This document shows positions 35,506 through 43,857 of a DNA stretch of 60,056 bases, piece after piece (within the stretch, counting starts at the first letter, position 1; each line of letters starts with the position of its first letter). Source of the stretch: Noviherbaspirillum galbum. Its GTDB lineage: Bacteria; Pseudomonadota; Gammaproteobacteria; Burkholderiales; Burkholderiaceae_D. The stretch lies in the NCBI RefSeq assembly GCF_010974945.1, contig NZ_JAAIVB010000041.1, positions 1-60,056 on the forward strand. The letters are read 5' to 3'. Made by a program: the position numbers and the translations under genes. Below the pieces are notes generated by a model. That model saw nothing but the letters and a program-made list of their open reading frames with translations. It ran no database searches and had not been told where the DNA came from.

Positions 35506-35703
35506 ATGGCCAAGAAAGAAAAGCTCGACCCCGAAACCGCCGCATTGATCGAGTGGTGCACCCAGGTGGAAGGTTTCCTCGTGGCCGGCGGCGCGACCTT
35601 GCCGCAGGCACAGGAACACATCGAAGAGAATGTCGAGTGGTTCACCGACATGTTCTACGATGGATTGACTCCCGAAGAGGCCGCGAAGGCCGCGTTGAAG
35701 TGA
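35506..35703 (+). CDS. Small hypothetical protein upstream of amidase
   Basis: 65 residues from the ATG at 35506 with AAGGACGAGG. It is acidic and helical (KLDPETAALIEWCTQVEGFL, EHIEENVEWFTDMFYDGLTP), with one cysteine and no signal peptide. The frame ends 7 bases before the amidase start, so translation may be coupled. I do not recognise the family; the regular codon use and tight spacing support a real gene. Confidence 0.75.
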   Translation: MAKKEKLDPETAALIEWCTQVEGFLVAGGATLPQAQEHIEENVEWFTDMFYDGLTPEEAAKAALK

Positions 35704-35710
35704 GGCAGCC

Positions 35711-37198
35711 ATGAATGCAGCCAGCACTGGCATTGCGAATGCAGGCGACATCGTCGGCCTGGGCGCGCTCGAACTCTCGCATGTGATCCGGAGCCGCAGC
35801 GTCTCCTGCCGGGAAGTGATGCAGGCTTATCTCGATCACATCGATGCCATCAATCCTAGGGTCAATGCCATCGTGTCCCGCCAGGACCCGGAACACCTGC
35901 TGCGGCAGGCGGACGAGCGCGACAGGCAACTGGCCGGTGGCCTCTGCCTGGGATGGATGCATGGCATGCCGCAGGCGCCCAAGGACCTGGCCGCCACCGC
36001 CGGCCTGCCCACCACCCTCGGGTTCCCGGGGCTGAAGCAGAACGTGCCGGCCGTCGATGCCATCGTCGTGGAACGGGCGCGCCGCGCCGGCGCCATCTTC
36101 ATCGGCAAGACCAACACGCCCGAATTCGGTCTCGGTTCGCATACCTACAATTCGGTATTCGGCACGACACTCAATGCCTACGATCAGTCGAGGACGGCCG
36201 GCGGAAGCAGCGGCGGCGCGGCCGTGGCGCTGGCGCTGCGCCTGCTTCCCGTGGCCGATGGCAGCGACATGATGGGTTCCCTGCGCAATCCGGCGGGATA
36301 CAACAATGTCTTTGGCATGCGCCCCTCCTTTGGCCGCGTGCCCGCCGGGCCGGGAGACGAAGTCTTCAGCCAGCAGCTTTCCACCGAAGGACCGATGGCG
36401 CGCTCGGTTGCCGACCTGGCGATGCTGCTCTCCACCCAGGCGGGATACGACGAACGCGCGCCGCTGTCGATCAACACCGATCCTGCGGTTTTCGCGGGTT
36501 CGCTGGAGCGCAGCTTCCAGGGCGCCCGCATCGGCTGGCTGGGCGACTTCAATGGCTACCTGCCGACCGAACCGGGCATCATGTCCTTGTGCCGCGATGC
36601 GCTCAGGCATGTCGAAACGCTGGGCATGTCGGTGGAGGAAGCGACGCCCGATTATCCGATGGAGCGCTTGTGGAAGACCTGGCTGACCTTGCGCGGATTC
36701 CTCGTGGCGGGCAAGACCCGCGCGCTATATGCCAACGCGGAGATGCGCGCGCAAATGAAGCCGGAGGCGGTCTGGGAAGTCGAGCAAGGCCTTGCGCTGA
36801 GCGGCGCGGACGTGTACCAGGCATCCGTCGATCGCAGCCTCTGGTATGAGGCGCTGCTCAAGCTGTTCCGGCATCATGACTTCCTCGTTCTGCCTTCGGC
36901 CCAGGTTTTTCCCTTCGAGGCATCGCTCGACTGGCCGAAGCACATCAACGGCAAGGCCATGGATACTTATCACCGCTGGATGGAGATCGTCATTCCCGGC
37001 ACGCTGGCCGGACTGCCGGTGATCAATGTCCCGGCCGGGTTCAATGCGGATGGCCTGCCGATGGGCCTGCAGATCATCGGCAAGCCGCAAGCCGATCTGT
37101 CCGTGCTGCAGCTGGGCCACGCCTATGAGAAAGTGATTCCCTACACGCGGGTCAAGCCGGCCTTGCTGGAGGCAAAACAAGGAAGGGCGCCAGCCTGA
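35711..37198 (+). CDS. Amidase (amidase signature family)
   Basis: 495 residues. The Ser-cisSer-Lys triad is visible: Lys near 90 in APKDLAATAG, and serines near 163-167 in TAGGSSGGAAVAL, followed by DGSDMMGSLRNPAGYNN. Members hydrolyse carboxamides of many kinds, including aryl amides and glutamyl-tRNA; with no GatB/GatC neighbours and a broad-type C-terminus (GLPMGLQIIGKPQ) a catabolic amidase is more likely. It is downstream of a 65-residue gene. Confidence 0.92.
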   Translation: MNAASTGIANAGDIVGLGALELSHVIRSRSVSCREVMQAYLDHIDAINPRVNAIVSRQDPEHLLRQADERDRQLAGGLCLGWMHGMPQAPKDLAATAGLPTTLGFPGLKQNVPAVDAIVVERARRAGAIFIGKTNTPEFGLGSHTYNSVFGTTLNAYDQSRTAGGSSGGAAVALALRLLPVADGSDMMGSLRNPAGYNNVFGMRPSFGRVPAGPGDEVFSQQLSTEGPMARSVADLAMLLSTQAGYDERAPLSINTDPAVFAGSLERSFQGARIGWLGDFNGYLPTEPGIMSLCRDALRHVETLGMSVEEATPDYPMERLWKTWLTLRGFLVAGKTRALYANAEMRAQMKPEAVWEVEQGLALSGADVYQASVDRSLWYEALLKLFRHHDFLVLPSAQVFPFEASLDWPKHINGKAMDTYHRWMEIVIPGTLAGLPVINVPAGFNADGLPMGLQIIGKPQADLSVLQLGHAYEKVIPYTRVKPALLEAKQGRAPA

Positions 37199-37246
37199 GC
37201 CGCGCGGGAATCTTCCGGAACGCGCCAGCCGGCGCGCTCGCCAGGA

Positions 37247-38401
37247 TCAGAACATCAGGACGCCCTTCTTGAACAGGGCAATGTCAAGGTAGCTGGAAAG
37301 GCGGGTGCGATTCGTTCCCGTCGCGGCGGCCAGGCCGCCCAGTTCGATTTCCGTTGGCTGCGCCAGCGTCTCGTGCAATGCCTGCCGTCCGCCCCGTGCC
37401 TGCTGGATGATCCTTACCAGGACCTTGGCGGCGGCATAGCCTTCCAGCGTCAGCGACGACACCGCTTCGTCGCGGTATTTCCGCATCATCTTCAGATGCT
37501 CCATCTGGATCATCGAGTTTCCGGCCGCGGGATTGGGAACGACCTGCGAAAAGACGGTCCATTCCACCGCCTTCGCGCCTGCCAGTTCCCGCAAGGTTTC
37601 GAGGTTGATCAGCGACGTGCCCGCGACGAAGGTCTGTGCATCGACCTTGCGGAATTCCTTCAGGAAGAGCGCCGTGCCAATGGTGTCGGCAACGACGACG
37701 ATGAAATCCGGCTTGGCAACGGCCAGCTTGCGCGCTTCGACGGCGGCATTGGAACCGTCGGCCGCCAGCCGCACGCTCGCGCGGATCATTCCCTTGTGTT
37801 CGGCGATCACCCCGTTCAGCGCCCGCATCGAATCGGCGGAGGCCGGCGTGTCCTGCATGACCAGGCCGACGCCGCTGGCGCCAAGCCTGGAGAAATGCGC
37901 GAAGACATGGCTCAACTCCTGGCGGAAGGTGGGGCGCCAGAACAGGGCGCGGGTGCCGGCAGGATAGTCGTTCGCGGCGAGCGGCGCGAACAGCATATGT
38001 CCGCTGCGCTTGAACGCCGCCGATTCGAGCACGGCCCTGAGGGTGTCGTCACCCACGCCGCCGACCAGGAAATCCGCCTGGTCGCGTTCGATCAGGCTGC
38101 CGACCGCCTTGGCCGACCGTTCGGCATCGCCATGGTCGTCTTGCACGATGTACTGGATGCGCTTGCCATTGATGCCGCCGGCGGCATTGACGGCATCGAA
38201 GCAGGTCTTAATGCCGGCGACATAGTCGCGGCCGAGCGCCGCGTTCGGGCCGGAGAGGTCGATAGCTTGCCCGATGGTGATGACGTTTCCCGCGCCTTGC
38301 GCTTGTTGCGGCAGGAAGGGCAGAGAGGCCAGGCAGGCGAGCAGCAGGGTGGAAGCAAGGCGAGGAATCATTGTCGATGGCCGGGCGCGCAAAGCCGCCA
38401 T
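37247..38401 (-). CDS. ABC transporter substrate-binding protein, branched-chain amino acid type
   Basis: About 384 residues; the N-terminal start is uncertain, with in-frame candidates at 38455 and 38371 and none with a good RBS. The signal peptide is IPRLASTLLLACLASLPFLP. The Peripla_BP_6 domain follows (ITIGQAIDLSGPNAALGRDY, FDAVNAAGGINGKRIQYIV). Such receptors bind amino acids, amides or aromatic acids for HAA-type importers. No Liv-type permease genes are adjacent. It converges on the amidase and could supply its substrate, which is speculation. Confidence 0.9.
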   Translation of the reverse strand: MAALRARPSTMIPRLASTLLLACLASLPFLPQQAQGAGNVITIGQAIDLSGPNAALGRDYVAGIKTCFDAVNAAGGINGKRIQYIVQDDHGDAERSAKAVGSLIERDQADFLVGGVGDDTLRAVLESAAFKRSGHMLFAPLAANDYPAGTRALFWRPTFRQELSHVFAHFSRLGASGVGLVMQDTPASADSMRALNGVIAEHKGMIRASVRLAADGSNAAVEARKLAVAKPDFIVVVADTIGTALFLKEFRKVDAQTFVAGTSLINLETLRELAGAKAVEWTVFSQVVPNPAAGNSMIQMEHLKMMRKYRDEAVSSLTLEGYAAAKVLVRIIQQARGGRQALHETLAQPTEIELGGLAAATGTNRTRLSSYLDIALFKKGVLMF

Positions 38402-38475
38402 TGTGCGAAAGGAATGTGACAGGCGGATGAAACCCTCGTGTGCCTTGCTGCGCATCGGCGTGTTCAAAAGGGATT

Positions 38476-38489
38476 CCCATATATATGGG
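38476..38489. promoter_or_regulatory. 14-bp perfect palindrome in divergent spacer
   Basis: CCCATATATATGGG between the substrate-binding protein and the OmpA-like gene. A perfect AT-core dyad in a divergent promoter region is a plausible operator; the regulator is unknown. Confidence 0.45.
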
Positions 38490-38642
38490 TTGCCATGTCC
38501 CTCCTTTTCGGGTCTACTCTCGCCTGTTTTTCAAAACGGGTTGCGAACGCGGGAGTGCGCGCCGTGCTTTTCGCCTGCCATAGGTCTCTTGGTTACCCCA
38601 GCCGCCTAAGTTAATCCAGCGCCGACGCCAAGCAAAGGATGG

Positions 38643-39488
38643 ATGTCAATGAACCGTGCAAGTCAATGGATCGCCTCGATCGCCCTCATGCTGATGATTG
38701 CCTCGGCGTTTGCCGCAAAGGATCCGAGCGATACCGAGGGCACCGCGGAGCACCCGCAGGTCGCCCGCTTCCCCAACTTCTTCATCGACAACAGCAAGTA
38801 CAACGATTACAACGAAGTCGGCTTCAACCTGAAGAACGGGGAGCAGGTCAAGGGAGGTAAATACTGGTTTGTCGATTACATCCTGAAGGAAGGCGCGCGC
38901 CAGCCCAGCACCGTCGAGCTGGTCCGGAACTATGAAAATGCCTTCAAGAAGGCGGGCGGAGGCCTGGTCTACCGCGAATCGCCGGAAGACGTGGTGTATC
39001 GCATGCCCCTGGGCGGAAGCGGCGAGCGCTGGATGAAGCTCCACGTCGATAACGACGGCTACCGATACCAGATCGAGGTGATCGACACCGGCAGCATGGA
39101 GCAGAAGGTCGAGTTTTCCGCCGATCAGATGAGCGATGCCATCAAGAAGAACGGCTTCGTCGCGCTCAATGGCATCATGTTCGATACCGGACGCGCGACG
39201 ATCAAGCCGGAATCCGAGCCGCTGCTCAAGGAAGTCGCGGCCCTGCTCAAGAAGGAGCAGTCGCTGAAGCTGTCCATCGAAGGCCATACCGACAACGTCG
39301 GCGACAAGAAAGCCAACCTCGACCTGTCGAAGAAGCGCGCGGAAAGCGTGATCGCCTACGTGACGAAGGCCGGCATCGATCCGCGCCGCCTGAAGGCGGA
39401 CGGAAAAGGGGACACGGCGCCGGTGGCGGACAATCGCACCGAGGAAGGCCGGGCAAAGAACCGGCGCGTGGAACTGGTCAGGTTCTGA
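38643..39488 (+). CDS. OmpA-family outer membrane/peptidoglycan-associated protein
   Basis: 281 residues (an ATG six bases on is equally possible). A signal peptide (IASIALMLMIASAFAAK) precedes a periplasmic region of ~160 residues that I cannot name, and a C-terminal OmpA domain (residues ~170-281: FDTGRATIKPES, IEGHTDNVGDKKANLD and AKNRRVELV) that binds peptidoglycan. No beta-barrel is apparent, so it is probably a periplasmic or lipid-free anchor. Confidence 0.9.
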   Translation: MSMNRASQWIASIALMLMIASAFAAKDPSDTEGTAEHPQVARFPNFFIDNSKYNDYNEVGFNLKNGEQVKGGKYWFVDYILKEGARQPSTVELVRNYENAFKKAGGGLVYRESPEDVVYRMPLGGSGERWMKLHVDNDGYRYQIEVIDTGSMEQKVEFSADQMSDAIKKNGFVALNGIMFDTGRATIKPESEPLLKEVAALLKKEQSLKLSIEGHTDNVGDKKANLDLSKKRAESVIAYVTKAGIDPRRLKADGKGDTAPVADNRTEEGRAKNRRVELVRF

Positions 39489-39514
39489 CCGGCGGGATTC
39501 GGCGCGTACTCGCC

Positions 39515-40366
39515 TCAGGTACCGAGGGCGAGCGCGCCGAGTACGATGACCAGGCAGGAAACCAGCCTGCCTGCGCCCAGCCTTTCATGCAGGAAGACCT
39601 TGCCCAGCAAGGCCGCGAACAGCACGCTGGTTTCGCGCAACGCTGACAGCGCCCCCATCGCGCCGTGCTGCATCGCCCAGATGACGATGCCGTAGGCGCC
39701 GGCGGACACCAGCCCGCCCATTCCATAGGTTGCCGCCTCCCTTGCCGGCAACCGCATAGACTTCATTCCGTTCCGGAAGACATGCAGGGCGGGAGTCAGA
39801 AGAAACAGCAGGAACAGCCAGGCGGTGTAGGACGCCGCCGCCATTGTCGCTGTCGTTGCCGTTCCCCCGGACAGCCTCACGCCCATGCCGTCGACCACCG
39901 TGTAGCACGCGATGGTCGCACCCGTCAGGAAGGCATTGCCGAGGCCGCGCCGCGTGACCTGGCCCCGTTGCAATGCCAGGCCGACGATCCCGGCGGACAC
40001 CAGGATCACGCCCAGCGCATGGATAGCCGTGAGGCTTTCGCCCGCAAGGAAGAATGCCCCGAGCGCGACCAGCATCGGCGAGGAGCCGCGCGCGATGGGG
40101 TAGGCCATCCCCAGGTCGCCGGTCTCGTAGGCGCGGACGAGGAAGAGGTTGTATGCCACATGGATGATGCCGGACAGAAGAATGTAAGGCCATGAAGCCG
40201 CTGCGGGAAGCGGCAGGAGGCAGCACGCGACGGCAGCGAGCGTTCCCATCGACAGGCAGATCCACGCCATCGACAGGGACCGGTCCTTGCTCCCATGAAG
40301 CATGGTGTTCCATCCCGCATGCATGAATGCGGCGACAAGGACGAGTGCACCAACGGAGGAGAACAT
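39515..40366 (-). CDS. EamA-family (DMT superfamily) transporter
   Basis: 283 residues with ten hydrophobic segments in two EamA repeats. Typical small-residue helices (AFMHAGWNTMLHG at the start; VSAGAYGIVIWAMQHGAMGALSALRETSVL in parts) mark a drug/metabolite exporter. The substrate is unknown. It is divergent from a LysR regulator with a LysR-box-like dyad between them. Confidence 0.9.
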   Translation of the reverse strand: MFSSVGALVLVAAFMHAGWNTMLHGSKDRSLSMAWICLSMGTLAAVACCLLPLPAAASWPYILLSGIIHVAYNLFLVRAYETGDLGMAYPIARGSSPMLVALGAFFLAGESLTAIHALGVILVSAGIVGLALQRGQVTRRGLGNAFLTGATIACYTVVDGMGVRLSGGTATTATMAAASYTAWLFLLFLLTPALHVFRNGMKSMRLPAREAATYGMGGLVSAGAYGIVIWAMQHGAMGALSALRETSVLFAALLGKVFLHERLGAGRLVSCLVIVLGALALGT

Positions 40367-40794
40367 GGCGATGGAAGGAAGCGGCTAGGGGGCAAGGCTG
40401 GAATTATAACGAGCGGGCGCCGGCATCGAGCCAAGGGGGCGGAAACGCCAGGCTCAGCCCGGCTCATCAAGCAACCCCATCGCGACAATGGACACGCGCC
40501 CGGCGTGCGGTCAACCGATCCGCATGCCGCGCGCGGCGATGCACAAGGTTCCGGGTAGTGTCGCCGCGGCAGCCAGGGTTGGCAGTGGGGCCTTCATCGT
40601 GTCTCCTATCCCTTATAAGTGATTTCCAGATTCAAGGCATCTTCCGACATTTTCCGGCGGGGATGAAGGCGGGGGTTAATGGAAATCAACCCTCCGTTAT
40701 TCTTTGTCCAGAAGTGCTTCGCGATGGTTCACCATGTCGGATGGCCCGCAATCTGGTCGTTCCCGGTGAAGGACATGGGCCAGGGGAGAAGATC
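40367..40794. other. Divergent spacer between EamA exporter and LysR gene
   Basis: About 430 bases. GGGTT (40673-40677) and AACCC (40688-40692) form an inverted repeat with a 10-base gap close to the T-N11-A pattern of LysR sites, about 100 bases before the LysR start. I see no other gene. Confidence 0.45.
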
Positions 40795-41715
40795 GTGAAA
40801 GATGATCGGCTGCTGGAGATGCGGGTGTTCAGGACGGTGGTGGAAGCCGGCGGTTTCACCGCGGCGGCGAACGTGCTGGGCGCGAGCCAGCCCTTCATCA
40901 GCCAGGTCGTCACCAGCCTGGAGCAGCGCCTCGGCGTCACCTTGCTTCACCGCTCCACCCGCATGCATCGGCTGACCAGCGAAGGCGAACGTTACCTCGT
41001 GCTGTGCAGGGAGGTGCTCGACGGGCTCGAGGCGGCGGAGGCGCAGATCCGGTCCAGCGAACCGGCCGGCGACCTGCGTATCAGCGTGCCACACGCCTTC
41101 GGCATGGACCAGATCGTGCCGGTGCTGCCCGGCTTCTGCGCGGCATACCCCAAGCTCAGGGTGCACGTCTCGCTGTCCGATTCCAACGTCAATCTCATCG
41201 AGGATAACTTCGACGTCGCAATCCGCATGGGCCGGCTGCAGGACTCCACCTTGCGCAGCCGCAAGATATGCGACCTGCAGCGGGTCGTGGTGGCGGCGCC
41301 GTCCTATCTCGACGCGCATGGACGGCCGGTGACGCCGCAGGGACTGGCGCGGCATCGGTGCCTGCTCTGGGAGCCGCCGCGGGATCATCTCAACCACTGG
41401 CCCTTCCTGGTCAACGGCAAGGTGGAGAAGCTGCATGTCCAGGGCGGCCTCCACAGCACCGACGGCACCACCTTGTTCCAGCTCTGCGTTGCCGGCATGG
41501 GGATCATGCGCCTCGCGGAACACCTGGCCGTTCCCGCGATCCGGCGCGGGCAGCTGGTGCGCCTGCTGCCCGAGTACGAGGCCAAGGACGACACCGCCAT
41601 CCATGCTGTCTATCTCCCCGAGCGCCAGCTCGTGCCGCGCGTGCGCGCCTTCGTCGATCATGTCGTGGAGGCGTTCCGCGAACCGCCTTGGATGAAGGCG
41701 AACCGCCCATCGTAG
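40795..41715 (+). CDS. LysR-family transcriptional regulator
   Basis: 306 residues from GTG at 40795, chosen because GGGGAG lies 8 bases upstream and the usual LysR N-terminus follows (LLEMRVFRTVVEAGGFTAAA). The winged helix and the substrate-binding domain (LSDSNVNLIEDNFDVAIRM) are both complete. Transcribed away from the EamA exporter, which is its likely target. Confidence 0.92.
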   Translation: MKDDRLLEMRVFRTVVEAGGFTAAANVLGASQPFISQVVTSLEQRLGVTLLHRSTRMHRLTSEGERYLVLCREVLDGLEAAEAQIRSSEPAGDLRISVPHAFGMDQIVPVLPGFCAAYPKLRVHVSLSDSNVNLIEDNFDVAIRMGRLQDSTLRSRKICDLQRVVVAAPSYLDAHGRPVTPQGLARHRCLLWEPPRDHLNHWPFLVNGKVEKLHVQGGLHSTDGTTLFQLCVAGMGIMRLAEHLAVPAIRRGQLVRLLPEYEAKDDTAIHAVYLPERQLVPRVRAFVDHVVEAFREPPWMKANRPS

Positions 41716-41815
41716 GGCGCCATGACTCCCCCTTCTTCAATCTTTGTTGATCCGACAACATCGTTATGGCAGCATGTCCCCTCTGAAGAGTTCGATTCGC
41801 GAAGGGCGGGCACCA

Positions 41816-43486
41816 ATGAAAACCAAAGGCATCAGAACCGCTTCCGGGCGAGCCATGGTGATGGCCGCGGCTTGCCTCGTCATGATGCATGCCACCGATG
41901 CAGCCGCCTGCGATGATGAAATCAACCCGGATGCACGGGTGGTCTTCAACGGTTTCGGTGGCGACCCCTTCAATACCCGCAAGCAGGCATCCGCGCTGCG
42001 TTCGGAAAACGTCGGGCATCTCGTCCCCGCGCTGGTTCACGGCGACACGGAAGCATCGGAACGGCGCGGCACCCCGGTCGTCACGACACAGGCAATTTTT
42101 GCCACCCTGAAGTTCCATGTCGCCGCGATCAATCGAACCACCGGTTGCGAATATTGGCGATATTCCCCCTTCGGTGCCGACGCCGATCCGATCAGGAATG
42201 GTTTCCGCTCGATCTATCTGCTCAGCGAAGGGAATGGCAATCCGGCGATCCTCTATGCGGGGGACAGGAATGGCTACGTTCACGCGATCGATACCAGGTC
42301 GGGGAAACTCATTTGGAAAAGGTTTCTTGGAACGGACCAGGACAACCACATGATTACCGGCACGGCGATCGCAGGCGGCGGCAGGCTGTTCGTTCCGGTG
42401 TCGACCATCGAAGTGGCGCGCACGGTGTTCGTTGACGACATCTGTTGCCGAAGTCACGGACTGGTCCAGGCTGTTCATCCCTATACCGGCGACGCCATCT
42501 GGACTTTCCATGTGACCGAAGACGCGAAGCCGCAACCCGGCAATCCGAACCGGCTCGGCCCCAATGGCGGCAGCGTCTGGGGCTCGCCGGCACTCGACGC
42601 CGAGAGCAAGACCCTGTTCGTCGGGACCGGACAAAATCTCACGCAACCGGCCACCGCAACATCCGACGCCCTGATCGCGCTCGATACTGAAACGGGCAAG
42701 ATCAAATGGTCTTTCCAGACGACGGCCAACGATGCGTGGAACATCAGTTGCCAGTTGCCGGCACTCTGGGGCAAGGAAGCCAAATGCGACCGGCCGGAGG
42801 GCGGCGATTTTGACATCGGCGCCGCACCGCTGCTTACCGCGCTGCCGGGTAATAAGCCGGTCGTCGTCGCCGGTGCCAAGAGTGGCGTCGTGTATGTGCT
42901 CGACCGGACGACTGGGGCGCTGGTCTGGAGCAGGCGTCTCGGTGCCGGCGGCAACCTGGGCGGTATTCATTGGGGGATGGCCAGCGACGGCGAAAGGATC
43001 TACGTCGGCGTCAGTGATCTGAACGTGCAGAAGCAGACGATATTCGACCGGCCGGGCAAGCCCGCAAAACAGGTCGTTTCAAAGAACGGGCGGCCGGGTG
43101 TCTATGCACTAGACCTGCGCGATGGGAGCGTCGCATGGGAAGCGCATCCGACGCGGGACCATGAAGGAAAGCCGGTGCCGGCAATTTTCTCAGCCGCCTT
43201 GTCTGTCACCAATGACGTGCTGTTTGCCGGCGCGCTCAACGGCATGCTGTATGCATTCAACACGAAGGACGGCACGATGCTCTGGTCCAGCGATGCATCC
43301 ACCAGTCCGGCCCGGCTTGCGCCTGCCCGGCCAGGCGTTCAGGGCGGCACGATCGATGGCGCGGGGCCGATCGTGGCCGGCAACGACTTGTTCGTCAACT
43401 CGGGATACAGCACCTTCGGCGGAGCCAATCGATTCCATGCCGGACCAGGAAATGCCTTGATCGTCTACAAGCTGCCCGGTCAATGA
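41816..43486 (+). CDS. Periplasmic PQQ-type beta-propeller protein
   Basis: 556 residues from the ATG at 41816 (GAAGGGCGGG upstream). A signal peptide (AMVMAAACLVMMHATDAAAC) leads to eight-bladed propeller repeats with tryptophan-docking blades (YVHAIDTRSGKLIWKR, LIALDTETGKIKWSF, VYVLDRTTGALVWSR). Vicinal cysteines in DDICCRSHG near residue 213 recall the disulfide ring over PQQ in quinoprotein dehydrogenases, so an alcohol or polyvinyl-alcohol dehydrogenase-like role is possible. No cytochrome domain or PQQ synthesis genes are here. Its stop overlaps the start of a broken hydrolase (ATGA). Confidence 0.85.
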   Translation: MKTKGIRTASGRAMVMAAACLVMMHATDAAACDDEINPDARVVFNGFGGDPFNTRKQASALRSENVGHLVPALVHGDTEASERRGTPVVTTQAIFATLKFHVAAINRTTGCEYWRYSPFGADADPIRNGFRSIYLLSEGNGNPAILYAGDRNGYVHAIDTRSGKLIWKRFLGTDQDNHMITGTAIAGGGRLFVPVSTIEVARTVFVDDICCRSHGLVQAVHPYTGDAIWTFHVTEDAKPQPGNPNRLGPNGGSVWGSPALDAESKTLFVGTGQNLTQPATATSDALIALDTETGKIKWSFQTTANDAWNISCQLPALWGKEAKCDRPEGGDFDIGAAPLLTALPGNKPVVVAGAKSGVVYVLDRTTGALVWSRRLGAGGNLGGIHWGMASDGERIYVGVSDLNVQKQTIFDRPGKPAKQVVSKNGRPGVYALDLRDGSVAWEAHPTRDHEGKPVPAIFSAALSVTNDVLFAGALNGMLYAFNTKDGTMLWSSDASTSPARLAPARPGVQGGTIDGAGPIVAGNDLFVNSGYSTFGGANRFHAGPGNALIVYKLPGQ

Positions 43487-43857
43487 CACTCTATCGATCA
43501 TGGACCTTTCTCGCCTTGTTGCTCATCTAGGCTGGACGGCAAGGGCTCGCTCAATCGGCCGGCGAAACGGTATGGGTGCCTATGAAGGATGCCGGCTGGC
43601 TTGGCGAACGTGTCATTCGTCTCGAAACGACACTCTACAAGCCGGAAGGAACAGGGCCGTTTCCCGTCATGATCTTCAACCACGGCTCCAGCAACGGGCC
43701 AATTCCTTCATCCTACATCGAGAAGGCTGCCGCTTTAGGTAACCGTGGCAAGATCCATCACCTTGACCCAAACCAAGTTCTGAAGATCGAACAGAATGAA
43801 GACCTGTCAAAGCGAGGTAATGATGTCCATCTCCCCCATTCGGAGACAAAGTCGTAA
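43483..43857 (+). pseudogene. Broken alpha/beta hydrolase (dienelactone hydrolase-like) fragment
   Basis: The frame starts at 43483, overlapping the PQQ gene stop. A hydrophobic signal (MTLYRSWTFLALLLI) is cut by an in-frame amber TAG at 43528-43530. The same frame continues with QSAGETVWVPMKD, then LETTLYKPEGTGPFPVMIFN-HGSSNGP, the N-terminal strand and oxyanion motif of a secreted alpha/beta hydrolase. Recognisable homology ends near 43738 (KAAALG), long before the catalytic Ser, Asp and His. The remaining codons to the TAA at 43855 look unrelated and may be the upstream region of the next kinase. Confidence 0.75.
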
